Of a stretch of DNA of 64,000 bases, positions 9,474 through 20,014 are shown piece after piece (the stretch's first letter is position 1; each line of letters begins with the position of its first letter). Origin of the DNA: Nematostella vectensis (lineage: Eukaryota; Cnidaria; Anthozoa; Actiniaria; Edwardsiidae). Position numbers and translations under genes: made by a program. The DNA lies in the NCBI RefSeq assembly GCF_932526225.1, contig NC_064043.1:3245501-3309500 (forward strand), given 5' to 3'. The notes below the pieces were generated by a model, which worked only from the letters and a program-made list of their open reading frames with translations, searched no databases and had not been told where the DNA came from.

Positions 9474-9729
9474 TTTAAAGCCGCATTGTCACCAGTTTAC
9501 TTCCGGTCGACCACGTAACAATATCCGATGATTTTTACCGGAAAACGCGAAAAATATTTCAAAATATTGAAAGCAGTGTGTTTATTGGAAGTTTCTTTGA
9601 AGATCTGAATGATAATTTAGAGCGGATGGCCTGTTTAATATCTTGGATTTTTATAGATTCTTTTGTCTTTTAACGGTTGAGGTTTCCGTCGGACCTCCGG
9701 AAGTGAACTGGTGATAATGCGGCTTTAAA
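9474..9729. mobile_element. MITE with about 33-bp terminal inverted repeats
   Basis: A 256-bp element bounded by TTTAAAGCCGCATTGTCACC on the left and its inverted copy on the right (ends GCGGCTTTAAA). The arms pair over about 33 bp with two mismatches and then continue imperfectly. There is no open frame inside. The palindromic TTTAAA ends hide any target duplication, so the superfamily is open. Confidence 0.85.
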
Positions 9730-11047
9730 CTCTAGTTTTCTATGCCCTACTCAATATAACTCGCAAATATGTAAGAGTGGAAATCCCGGGTATGAATTTA
9801 TCGAGCACTCTGTTGTGATTCATCATCAAAAAAAACACCCCGATGTATAATGACTTACGTCTGCTTTGAAGAGGTCAGATGAGCAGTCTGATATATGAAT
9901 TATAAACGACATTCAATCATTCAAGGAGCCACCGACTTCCAATTATCATCAATTAGTCCTCAGGGTGCAATATACATGTCCCTTACGCAACGTCTCGAGT
10001 AGCAAGTAGTTTAAATTTTATCGAGTTAACCGAATTGCAGCAGCTTTTAAGTGAAAAAGAAAAAAAAATAGTGCTACAGCTACTGTGCGTGACAGCCTGA
10101 ACTATCAGAATTTACTCTGTTGCTACTCGGTGAAATTAGCAAGGGTCACATGGGGTCTCCTAAGACGTCATCGCATGCTCCTTGATTGTACCCAACATGC
10201 TTCAGGGGATGATAAGCGTGGTGACACATGAATGGCTTTTCGCGCCAGACTACACGATGTCAGTCCGTGTGCTCAAGTTTCCGACGTATCACCACTCGCT
10301 TTTGCTCGTTCGTATTGCACTTGTATTATATAATAGCCCTGTTTTGTTAGTTCGGGCTTCGGAGGCGTGACTACGAATATTCCTTATTTGGTGGGAAACC
10401 AATCCATCTTTGTCTGGCAAACAACAGTGTTAACGGTCCTTAAGGGTTGTTATTCTTTAATTTTCACGATTCGTATGATTTAAGCAGGTGTAGCCTACTA
10501 TGTGAGGCGTGTTTCCGAGGCTACGATTTTTGGAGAATATTCTGGCAGTGTGTTAAGGCTTGGTATCTTGAGAAGAAGTACTTTTCTCGTACATTTTGTC
10601 TCATAACCCCCTGCTTACATCCCCGGGGCTAATAAACAGAACAATACAACGGTTTACTTAAGTCTATTATATTGTTATAAATGTACTTGAGTCGTATACA
10701 TAGAAAATGAGAATACTTGCTCTACACAGACGTCTGAAATTTGACTTAAGCGAATCGGGTAGCTCATTTGAAACAAGAATTCCAGACGAAAGGTCCAGTG
10801 TTTGCCTTAGAAAGACTAGAACGCGCTCGGCGTCACATAGTGGCGTGACCTCTAGGGAATTGAATAAACAATGTTGTTAGGTTTATAACGAAGAGGGTAG
10901 GGTATAATGCTCCTAAACTACTACTAGAAGTCAGACAATTTTGATCTCTCAAGGCTCCTAGTGACGAAGGGATTAAGGAGTGTAAAGAAATGCTAATACA
11001 ATAATGGCAGAGCTTTTGTTTATGGTTGTTCGTCGGTGGCAAATTAA
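9730..11047. other. Non-coding stretch, nothing recognised
   Basis: A/T-rich DNA with only short random open frames. I see no gene, repeat or RNA. The last few hundred bases probably hold the upstream exon or promoter of the coiled-coil gene that follows. Confidence 0.4.
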
Positions 11048-12097
11048 GGACTGCAAAGTTTACTGCGGGCAAGCAACCAAACACATGGTTGTCACGAAGA
11101 CTGGATTGACCCAAATGGAGTGTTTTCCGAGTACTGGGTAGCAAAAGAGATGTACTGTTTCTCGAGTTACATAGATCGATCGAAATCAGGAACGGGGAGC
11201 TCGGAAAAGTCCCAGAAAGTCCACTCAGCAAATTGGAAAGAGGAGATACAGTTGAGGAAGGAGCTTGACTGTCTAAATAAACAGGAACAACAACGAGTAA
11301 GCAGAATTTCAATAGAGCAAAGACTGGCGGTGGATAGATTCCATAGGAAGTTATCAAGAAGTGTTGAGATTGCGAAGAGTCATGACGAGATCCGTGCGGA
11401 CCTGGAAAACAAAAGAAAAGAACGCGAAAGTCACAAAGACTCGGATAACACTTCTAGGCACATGAGAATGGTGAGGTGTCTGAATGCTTTCCCTAAACCG
11501 CCTCTACCGACATTTACACACAGACCCAAGTCATGCGAGCCCGTTACAGGACGGAAAAATGCTGAAAATATCACCAAAGAAAACGTAGATGTGTTACCTA
11601 GACCCATGACAGCATTAGAAAGACGTAACAAAGTCTGGGAAAAGCAACTGGATACTGTGACGCAAAGGATCAACAGAGCACGGAGCGCACCGGCCAAGAC
11701 AAAGTTTTACAAAGTACCCGAGTTCGCCGATGTGGCCGAGAATACTATGAAAGCGCGCCCGAAGAGCTCCTCCCCTAGAAAAGGGAACACGTCTCAGAGT
11801 AACTCCTCGAGTAAAAGAACAAGTTATGAGATTGATATGAATATTTATAGATACTTTCGAGAGATAGAGCTGAAAAGACAGCGCGATGCAGTGAGAGAGT
11901 TTATTAAGAGTATAGAACCGTTGGAGCTGGTTCCGTGGGAGCCATATGATGCGGTATCCAGCTCTCAAGATACGGACTTTACTGGGGGGAGGGGTGGGGT
12001 GGGTATGGCCGAGAGAAGGGACTCTAGTAGAAAGCAAAGTCTTGTCGTGGATCGAAGGACTTCGCATGTTACTGTGAAGACGGATGCCTGGGCGTAA
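11048..12097 (+). CDS. Basic coiled-coil protein of unknown function (exon or single-exon gene)
   Basis: An open frame from just after a TAA at 11045 to the TAA at 12095-12097. The first ATG in it is at 11150, giving 316 residues, but the reading upstream looks protein-like, so an earlier exon spliced in near 11071 (an AG follows gcgggca) is possible. The protein is rich in Lys, Arg, Glu and Ser, with helical stretches (about 30-110, 180-200 and 240-270 counted from the GTG at 11120) and a low-complexity RPKSSSPRKGN segment. There is no signal peptide or membrane segment. I do not recognise the family; composition suggests a cytoskeletal or ciliary coiled-coil protein, which is only inference. 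An AATAAA lies at 12184-12189. Confidence 0.65.
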   Translation, partial: GLQSLLRASNQTHGCHEDWIDPNGVFSEYWVAKEMYCFSSYIDRSKSGTGSSEKSQKVHSANWKEEIQLRKELDCLNKQEQQRVSRISIEQRLAVDRFHRKLSRSVEIAKSHDEIRADLENKRKERESHKDSDNTSRHMRMVRCLNAFPKPPLPTFTHRPKSCEPVTGRKNAENITKENVDVLPRPMTALERRNKVWEKQLDTVTQRINRARSAPAKTKFYKVPEFADVAENTMKARPKSSSPRKGNTSQSNSSSKRTSYEIDMNIYRYFREIELKRQRDAVREFIKSIEPLELVPWEPYDAVSSSQDTDFTGGRGGVGMAERRDSSRKQSLVVDRRTSHVTVKTDAWA

Positions 12098-12183
12098 CGC
12101 GAGGGAATATGCAACTCGAATTCCCACAACTCGTATTTCCCTCGACTCGAGTACTCCGCAACTCGAATTTCCCGCTACGCGCT

Positions 12184-12189
12184 AATAAA
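12184..12189 (+). terminator. Polyadenylation signal AATAAA
   Basis: AATAAA 87 bp after the stop of the coiled-coil gene, on the same strand; a plausible 3' end signal. Confidence 0.4.
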
Positions 12190-13165
12190 TCTTTATTGGA
12201 TAGAAGTGTTCAAGTTCATGTGATATTTTTAAAATTAAGAGGAAAACTTGCTACTCGCTATTGAATCTGTATGGGATAAAAGTGTTCCGAGTAGTGTGTT
12301 CGAGTTCTTTTTTTAGAATTGAGGCCGAAAAAAATACCAAATTAAAATAATTTTTAAACTGTATATTTGGAATAAGATATATTTGGCGAACTTCGCTTCT
12401 TCTCGCCACTCGAACTATGTAAGGGATAGTCGCGGTGGCTCGGGTATTAAGATCGAGATATTGAGAGAGATTGGTTTTATAATCTTCTCACTCGAACTGT
12501 CTAAGGGATATTCGCTTGGGTTATATAATCTCAAGAGAAAGGGGGTATTGTGAAGTCATCCTAATCATCTCGCTTGGGTTATAGAAGATATCTAGTATCA
12601 AGGCCCCCGCCCATGTGCGGCACAGAGGTTCGCTTTACGCATGATACCTAAAAAAAGCATCCATTTCCACTGGCTAATTCGATCAATTAGATATCGTTAA
12701 TAAAGTATCAGACTTTAATCGTGGATTGATATTCTGCTATTCTGAAGTTTCCTTGCAAATGAACCGTCGGGTTTCCAATTGTTTACAATAAAAAGTGAGT
12801 GGCTGATCGACATTCTTTAAGGAGGAATACAAAGAATCGATTTGAAAGAGACATGCCTATCATATCATCTTCAAAGACGTGCTGCGCGCTGGCACCAAAT
12901 GTAGTTCAGTAGCGAGTAATGGAATTGCTTGGTCTGTACAACAAGTCTTTAGATCAGGGTCCTTCTTTGTATGTATGTGATTCAAATGTGGAGAAGTTAT
13001 CATAGTATTCACTGAACGTTCAACAGCTACACAAAGTAATTATCTTTATAGATTGGTTTTGTTAGGTATTTCATTATGCTGTTTACAAAAGCGCGCGGGC
13101 TTTATTGACCTACTGTAATTACTTGCTAAACAAAGCGCATAGTTGAAGGCCAATACGTACCGCCT
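12190..13165. other. Non-coding stretch with a dispersed repeat copy
   Basis: No gene seen. About 12653-12830 is a diverged copy of the sequence at about 47920-48085 (shared landmarks: aagcatccatttyca, aataatcag/aaagtatcag, cttgcaaat, ttccaatgt/ttgtttacaata, tcgacattct). It is probably an old non-autonomous element. Confidence 0.5.
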
Positions 13166-13276
13166 TTGTTTTACTCAATGCAAGCTCACTCTTCCGTAAA
13201 GTTTATAGCAACAACTTCACGACACCAAGATTTGATTAGATTTGGTCGCGAAGAAGGGGTGATTTTGGGAGGCTTC

Positions 13277-16200
13277 ATGGGAAGCCAGAGGGGTTATTCG
13301 GGTGTCACTCCCTTCGATGTGCTGCTAGGGACGATTGCGAACAATCTAGGCCGTAAGGATGTGCGGAGAATGAAGATCCATCTACAAGGGCATATAAACA
13401 AAGAGTGTTTGGATAAACTTAAGAATGGACAGCAAGTAATTGATATATTGTGCGAAAGAGGGCTTTTGACAGAGCGGAAATTGGCGTTTTTCAGAAAAGT
13501 TTTGCTAGAATGTGGTTTGGAGGAGTTAGCTGGGTTTCTTGAGGAGTTCAAACGGGCGGCTCAGTCTTCGGACAACTCGGGGTCTACCGGTAGGTAGTGG
13601 CATGCTTTATATCAAACGCAAACGTGAGAGAGTAGAGGTATACCACTCAAACTGGTGATAAAAACGATTAAAACGGTAAGTATCGGGATGTTGGAAAAAG
13701 CATATGGATAAAATGGTATCTTCTCAGCAAAGTACTGTACAAGGCTTGCATTCTACTACAGCTGATAACATTTTCTAGCTATGAGCCTTCCTCGTGCAAT
13801 ATTCGTGTATGTTTCCTTGTTTTATTCATTTTATTCCTTTATTTGTGACGATGAAATTCCAGATGCCTTAAAAGTCAAGAAAAGACTACAGGACTTGACG
13901 ACGGTCATAGAAAGACTCAACCAAGAAATAGCAAATCAAAAGGCGATAGGAGACGAGCTAAGAAGCCGCCTAGAAGAAAAACAAGCATCTCTAGATAGAC
14001 AAAAAGAAGTCTGCATAGAACAACACGAAGCCGTGGAAACCCTGTGTGACCAGGCAGACCGGGAGGAACTGGACCGAGAAACGGCAACCGAGCGAGCCCT
14101 GGAGACTGATGAGGTCATTAGTATTCAGGAACGAGATGTGAGGAGTCTGAAAGAAGCTTTCAATAAGGCAAAGTGAGTAAGAGAGGAAAGTGTCAGAAGT
14201 CCTCAATAAGGCAAAGTGAGAAAGAGAGGAAAGTGCTAGAAGTCCTCAATAAGGCAAAGCGAGTAAGAGAGGAAAGTGCTAGAAGTCCTCAATAAGGCAA
14301 AGCGAGTAAGAGAGAAAAGTGTCAGAGTAAAGAAAAGTGTCAGAAGTCCTCAATAAGGCAAAGTGAGTAAGAGAGGAAAGTGTCAGAAGTCCTCAATAAG
14401 GCAAAGTGAGTAAGAGAGAAAAGTGTCAGAAGTCCTCAATAAGGCAATGTGAGTAAAAGAGAAAAGTGTCAGAAGTCCTCAATAAGGCAAAGCGAGTAAG
14501 AGAGAAAAGTGTCAGAAGTCCTCAATAAGGCAAAGTGAGTAAAAGAGAAAAGTGTCGGAAGTCCTCAATAGGGCAAAGTGAGTAAGAGAGAAAAGTGTCA
14601 GAAGTCCTCAATAAGGCAAAGCGAGTAAGATAAGAAATTGTCAGAAGTCCTCAATAAGGCAAAGGGAGTAAGAGAGAAAAGTGTCAGAAGTCCTCAATAA
14701 GGCAGAGTAAGAGAGAAAAGTGCTAGAAGTCCTCAATAAGGCAAAGTGAGTAAGAGAGAAAAGTGTCAGAAGTCTTCAATAAGGCAAAGTGAGTAAGAGA
14801 GAAAAGTGTCAGAGTAAAGAAAAGTGTCAGAAGTCCTCAATAAGGCAAAGTGAGTAAGAGAGGAAAGTGTCAGAAGTCCTCAATAAGGCAAAGTGAGTAA
14901 GAGAGAAAAGTGTCAGAAGTCCTCAATAAGGCAATGTGAGTAAAAGAGAAAAGTGTCAGAAGTCCTCAATAAGGCAAAGCGAGTAAGAGAGAAAAGTGTC
15001 AGAAGTCCTCAATAAGGCAAAGTGAGTAAAAGAGAAAAGTGTCGGAAGTCCTCAATAGGGCAAAGTGAGTAAGAGAGAAAAGTGTCAGAAGTCCTCAATA
15101 AGGCAAAGCGAGTAAGAGAAGAAATTGTCAGAAGTCCTCAATAAGGCAAAGGGAGTAAGAGAGAAAAGTGTCAGAAGTCCTCAATAAGGCAGAGTAAGAG
15201 AGAAAAGTGCTAGAAGTCCTCAATAAGGCAAAGTGAGTAAGAGAGAAAAGTGTCAGAAGTCTTCAATAAGGCAAAGTGAGTAAGAGAGAAAAGTGTCAGA
15301 AGTCCTCAATAAGGCAAAGGGAGTAAGAGAGGAAAGTGTCAGAAGTCCTCGATAAGGCAATGTGAGTAAAAGAGAAAAGTGTCAGAAGTCCTCAATAAGG
15401 CAAAGAGAGTAAGAGAGAAAAGTGTCAGAAGTCCTCAATAAGGCAAAGTGAGTAAGAGAGGAAAGTGTCAGAAGTCCTCAATAGGGCCACCAGATCCAGG
15501 CCCATGCGCTTCAGTACCTCGAGCGGCACCTTCATTCAAATCATGAAAATAAAATCTCTAAAAAAGTTATTATACCTAATCCATCGTTAACCTTTTATCC
15601 TTGTAGACCTAAGAGGGATGCCAAATACAAGCGTGTAAGTGTCTTCAACGTCGTCCTTGACAAACACTCCAAAAAATCCCTTGAAATCATGAAACAGAAA
15701 GAGGACAAAGAGGAAACATTGAAAAAGTCCCGCACAGCGAGCGTGGAGATATGGGGAAGCCTGTACGCCAGGAGGGAGACCCTGCGCGAAACCAGGGCGG
15801 ACATACTCGACAAGACCACTCAGCTAGTGGAGATGGACTGGGAACTACTCCAGACGTACGACGAGATCAAGAACTTGAAACAGAAGATTCGCAGAAATGA
15901 GATCGACGAGTTTGATTTGGCTCACGAGCTGGACGAGGCTAGAGAGGAGTACAATAGGACTGAGAAGAGAGGACTGGACGAACGGCCTGTGGAGGTACCG
16001 GTATGGAGAATATACGTCACCGGCAAGCAACCAAAGGTGATCAACAGGGAATGTATTGAGAGGAAGGGGGGGGGGTGGGGGTGGTTAAGCATGTGATTAG
16101 CGATGTCTGTCTGTACTCAGGTTAGGGTGAGGAGCCTGGTACTCAGATTAGAATGAGACTGATTCAGTCATCTTGTTTTAGGTTATCGACTATCAGAACA

Positions 16201-17021
16201 TCCTGGACACCAACTGCTACTTCATCGGTTCCTATGGCAACAAGCCCGACTTCCCACAATTCCATTCGCCGCTAGGGATACACGTGACAAAGAAAGACGT
16301 TGTGGTAGTCGGTGACCATGGCAACAGCCGCGTTCACTTTCTGGATTTAGCCGGACAACCAATCAGAGATCCTATGACCATTAAAAACACTCACCCGTCA
16401 TCCTTAGCGGTCACGCGGAATGGGAATCTGATTCTCTCCGATGGCGAAATTATAAAAGTCTTCACTTCGGATGGAATGCTATCAAACAACTTCCTCCCGA
16501 TTTACAACAAAAACGACAAGCGTCCTTCCATTTCTGCATTAGCGCTTGACATAGACGGCAATATACTAGTAGCGGACATGAGCAACCATCGCGTACAAAA
16601 GTTCAGTGTCGACGGACGGTTCCTAGGATTCATAGGCGGGCCCGCGTTTCTTAGCTCGCCCAGCGGTATCGCCGTCACCAAACAAGGTGACGTCATAATC
16701 TCCGAGTACGAGAATCACACGGTGAAGGTGTTTCACCATCATGGCCGCTCCTTTAAGACTTTAGGCGGACCAGGAATCGGGAAGGGACTGTTTATGTTTC
16801 CTAGGGGCATAGCTGTCGATAATGATGGGAATCTTTTAATCGCAGACAGTTTGAACAATAGAGTACAAGTCATTACGATAGAGGGAGAGTTCGTCAGCAG
16901 TTTTGGGAGACTGGGCTCTTCTCCCGGATATCTCGATGTCCCGTATGCAGTTGCTGTCAACCGTAGGGGTCACGTGCTTGTTGCAGAGAAAAGAAATCAC
17001 AGGGTGTCCGTGTTTACCTGA
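13277..17021 (+). CDS. Death-effector-domain / coiled-coil / NHL-repeat protein, four exons
   Basis: Exons 13277-13589, 13863-14172, 15607-16036 and 16182-17021 join in phase (1, 2, 0) into 630 residues; an in-frame ATG at 13178 would add 33. Donors are GTAGGT, GTGAGT and GTGATC; acceptors follow T-rich tracts. Residues about 12-95 read as a six-helix death-effector-like domain (PFDVLLGTIANNL near the start, ERGLLTERKLAFFRKVLLE near the end). Residues about 105-345 are charged coiled coil across exons 2 and 3. Exon 4 encodes six NHL blades (for example GIAVDNDGNLLIADSLNNRV), a beta-propeller that binds protein or RNA in TRIM-NHL proteins. No RING or B-box is present. The likely role is a cytoplasmic adaptor or sensor in death-domain signalling (inference). 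Intron 2 is filled with copies of the exon 2 donor. The T-rich end of intron 1 mimics a signal peptide if translated. Confidence 0.8.
14173..15487 (+). repeat. Minisatellite made of copies of a 5' splice junction
   Basis: About 30 tandem units of roughly 41 bp with core TCAATAAGGCAAAGTGAGTA, starting directly at the exon 2/intron 2 boundary; the exon's own last bases are the first copy. Of 31 junction copies including the real one, 17 keep GTGAGT, one has GTGAGA, six have GCGAGT, three GGGAGT, one GAGAGT, and three have lost the site. Copies 5-15 recur as 16-26 with a 487-bp higher-order period. Confidence 0.92.
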
Positions 17022-17031
17022 TTTCTCTTTT

Positions 17032-17037
17032 AATAAA
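17032..17037 (+). terminator. Polyadenylation signal AATAAA of the DED/NHL gene
   Basis: AATAAA begins 11 bp after the TGA stop; if used, the 3' UTR is very short. Confidence 0.5.
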
Positions 17038-17179
17038 ATGGAGATAATGTACACCTATATGAATAATTATGATGTACCTAATTTGATTGAAATACCACCG
17101 ATCGACCATCGATGTATTATTTAAACCTATTTAAAGTGTCTTAATTTTCGGTAATCCCGCTTGCGGGACCATTGTTTTG

Positions 17180-17452
17180 TAGGCTATGAAACCCTATTCA
17201 AATACTTGTAGTAATAGTAGGCTATGAAACCCTATGCAAAAGGTTATAGTGATAATAGGCTTTAAACCCCTATGCAAACGGTTATAGTGATAGTAGGCTA
17301 TGAAACCCTATGCAAAAGGGTATAGTGATAATAGGCTTTAAACCCCTATGCAAATGGTTATAGTGATAGTAGGCTATGAAACCCTATGCAAATGGTTATA
17401 GTGATAGTAGGCTATGAAACCCTATGCAAATGGTTGTAGTAATAATAATAGT
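17180..17452. repeat. Tandem repeat, about 37-bp unit, seven copies
   Basis: Units of the form GTAGGCTATGAAACCCTATG followed by caaatggttatagtgata, with two variants (ggctatgaaacccta and ggctttaaacccct) partly alternating. It lies downstream of the DED/NHL gene. Confidence 0.85.
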
Positions 17453-17997
17453 AGTAATAGTAGATTGTAATCCATCCCATCATAGAAACGACTCGTGTTT
17501 ATTTCTAAAGTAATAATTTTGCAGTGGAAGTTACATTTATGAAAAAAAAAAACAAGTTTTACGGGCTTAAAGTCGCAGCGATCGTTAACAATAAGAAAAA
17601 GAACCGGAAACCTTGACGAGGGTGAGTCGTATTGCAATTTTAGAATGAAAGTGGTCGTGGTCGATGTTGCTCCTTTTTTAAGCATCTATTCGAGTTGGTA
17701 TTCTAATAAAATAATATTTTTAGATAGCGCGCGCATAATTCCCATCCATGAATGAAGAGGCGCTGTTCCGACAATCTTAGTGCCACACCACTTGGTACAG
17801 GAGTATAAAGACTACTGTTCAGTTATGATTGTCTTCGTGTCACACCAAATCTGAAAGAAAAAGGCCGATAAGAATGGGTTATCAGGGGGTAGGGCACCCA
17901 ATATTTTCAAAACTTACCACCCCCTCCCCCCCTCAACATAATATTTCGAAGTTTGCTACAGCGCTGGTTATAGAATCAAAATTTAAACTGGTGTGAC
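17453..17997. other. Non-coding stretch
   Basis: Starts with a short taata/gtagta run, otherwise unremarkable A/T-rich DNA with a C-rich patch near 17920-17935. No gene seen. Confidence 0.4.
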
Positions 17998-17999
17998 TT

Positions 18000-18367
18000 G
18001 GGTATAAGCGAGCTATTTAGCCATTCTTCTTTCCCCCATTTAAACTTGTCTATAAGCGAGCTATTTAGCCATTCTTCTTGCCCCCATTTAAACTTGTGTA
18101 TAAGCGAGCTATTTAGCCATTCTTCTTGTCCCCATTTAAACTTGTCTATAAGCGAGCTATTTAGCCATTCTTCTTGCCCCCATTTAAACTTGTGTATAAG
18201 CGAGCTATTTAGCCATTCTTCTTGTCCCCATTTAAACTTGTCTATAAGCGAGCTATTTAGCCATTCTTCTTGCCCCCATTTAAACTTGTGTATAAGCGAG
18301 CTATTTAGCCATTCTTCTTGTCCCCATTTAAACTTGTCTATAAGCGAGCTATTTAGCCATTCTTCTC
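18000..18367. repeat. 48-bp minisatellite, about eight copies
   Basis: Unit TATAAGCGAGCTATTTAGCC, attcttcttgcccccatttaaacttgtc. Units alternate between gtg/gcccc and gtc/gtccc forms, giving a 96-bp dimeric period. Because 48 is a multiple of three, the array is open in one frame as a 16-residue peptide repeat, but there is no other sign of coding. Confidence 0.9.
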
Positions 18368-18486
18368 CCCCCCTCTCGCTTTTTGACTTTCTTTGCGTTT
18401 GTTATATCACAGGGTGAAGACTTTTCATACAAAAACACTTCTGTTGGGCAAAAAAGTGATGTGACTTGAAGCCCCAGCAACCCTTA

Positions 18487-19082
18487 TCATTGCATTAATT
18501 TGATAAGACAACTGTGCTCACCCGAGCAGAAAGCTCTTGCCATTTCATCCTCTACCGTGGCATTTAAATCTGCGAACCCATTGAACGTCCTAGCGTACGG
18601 TGGACCTGTGGCGAATGTCTCCGGATCCTTGTACACGGTTCCAACAGTCAGTACAAAGACGCGCGCACACTTGCCCGCCACAGCATTATTGATGTCAGCC
18701 ACTTTACCCGACCCACTATCCAGGTTATTGTTAGCTATGAGTACCACTACACGGTGCGCCAATGGTCTGGCGCCGTGCTGGCTACTGAAAGCCTGCGTCA
18801 CCGAAAGGTTCAATGCCTTGTCGTATCTTGAACCGCTCTCCAATGACAAAGAGATTGCTCTTACTTTGGTAAAGAATTCCGAGCTGGTGGAGAAGTTGTT
18901 AAAGGACAATTCCAGCTTCGCTCCTTCGTCATAAGTGATCACAGAAGGCATGGTGGCTTCCTGGCCGAGGTCGAATTTTTTAAGCACGTTTTCGATGAAG
19001 GCTTTTTGGCTTGTCAAGACAGATGACAGTGTGACGTATGTATCGATGAGGAAGACAATGTCCAGAGGCTTCCCACACCATC
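18487..19082 (-). CDS. Isolated von Willebrand factor A domain exon
   Basis: The exon begins after a TTTCCCAG acceptor at 19083-19084 and runs to a stop at 18487. It encodes about 198 residues: CGKPLDIVFLIDTYVTLS is the first strand and metal-site loop, followed by alternating helices and strands (RVVVLIANNN, ARVFVLTVG) and a final helix with cysteines (ARAFCSGEHSC). The metal-ion motif DxSxS reads D-T-Y-V-T here, so classical Mg binding is doubtful. Cysteines at both ends suggest an extracellular domain. No other exon of the gene is recognised; upstream lie minisatellites and a retrotransposon. It may be the last exon of a gene split by insertions, or a gene fragment. Confidence 0.7.
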
Positions 19083-19275
19083 CTGGGAAATGTCAAGATC
19101 GTGGAATAATACGTTACAGTTATCATAGAAAGGACTTTCTTAACGAAATACATTTGATATCCTCTATTTCTAAGGCATTAGCTGTCAAAATCTGTAGCGA
19201 AACCAAAAAAGCTATCCTATTTACATTTATCCCAGAGAAGGAGTGTGAGCCAAGAATGATAAGGCCTAATGGCTG

Positions 19276-19931
19276 AAAATGCAAGGAAATTAGTGTTAGA
19301 AAGGAAATGGGTAGAACTACTAAAATGCAAGGGGCCGAATTAGTGTTAGAAAGGAAATGAGTAGAACGACTAAATGCAAGGGAATCAGTGTTAGAAAGGA
19401 CATGGGTAGAACGACTAAATGCAAGGGAATAAGTGTTAGAAAAGAGATGGGTAGAACGACTAAATGCAAGGGAATTAGTGTTAGGAGATGGGTAAAACGA
19501 CTAAATGCAAGGGCCAAATTAGTGTTAGAAAGGAAATGGGTAGAACTACTAAAATGCAAGGGGCCGAATTAGTGTTAGAAAGGAAATGAGTAGAACGACT
19601 AAATGCAAGGGAATCAGTGTTAGAAAGGACATGGGTAGAACGACTAAATGCAAGGGAATCAGTGTTAGAAAGAAGATGGGTAGAACGACTAAATGCAAGG
19701 GAATTAGTGTTAGGAGATGGGTAGAACGACTAAATGCAAGGGAATCAGTGTTAGAAAGGACATGGGTAGAACGACTAAATGCAAGGGAATCAGTGTTAGA
19801 AAGGACATGGGTAGAACGACTAAATGCAAGGGAATCAGTGTTAGAAAGGAGATGGGTAGAACGACTAAATGCAAGGGAATCAGTGTTAGAAAGGAGATGG
19901 GTAGAACGACTAAATGCAAGGGAATTAGTGT
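19276..19931. repeat. 45-bp minisatellite, left block
   Basis: About 15 units of agtgttagaaaggagatggg + tagaacgactaaatgcaagggaatc, with length variants. The same array resumes at 25067, so the retrotransposon between is an insertion into it. Open frames in it are by-products of the 45-bp period. Confidence 0.92.
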
Positions 19932-20014
19932 TGTATGATTGCCCATATTTGTAAGATGTCCTGTGACGTCATGGGCTTAGGTTAGATGAATAAAGGAGAC
20001 TCGCACTTACAACA
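19932..20014 (+). repeat. Left LTR, 83 bp
   Basis: Starts TGTATGATTG and ends CTTACAACA (TG...CA). It contains a palindromic TGACGTCA at 19964-19971 and an AATAAA at 19989-19994. It is very short for an LTR. Confidence 0.88.

Noticed and set aside
10833-11357. A 174-codon minus-strand frame
   Set aside because: Antisense to the better supported plus-strand coiled-coil gene and the Ser/Leu-rich reading has no domain.
13781-14176. A secreted coiled-coil protein starting MSLPRAIFVYVSLF with a signal peptide
   Set aside because: The hydrophobic leader is the translated polypyrimidine tract of intron 1; the acceptor at 13861-13862 and the matching phase with the DED exon explain the sequence better.
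14173-15487. CRISPR or other spacer array
   Set aside because: Units are contiguous copies of one sequence with point changes and no variable spacers.
19357-19954. Repetitive basic proteins MGRTTKCKGISVRK... and their minus-strand counterparts
   Set aside because: Translation of the 45-bp minisatellite in different frames, not a gene.
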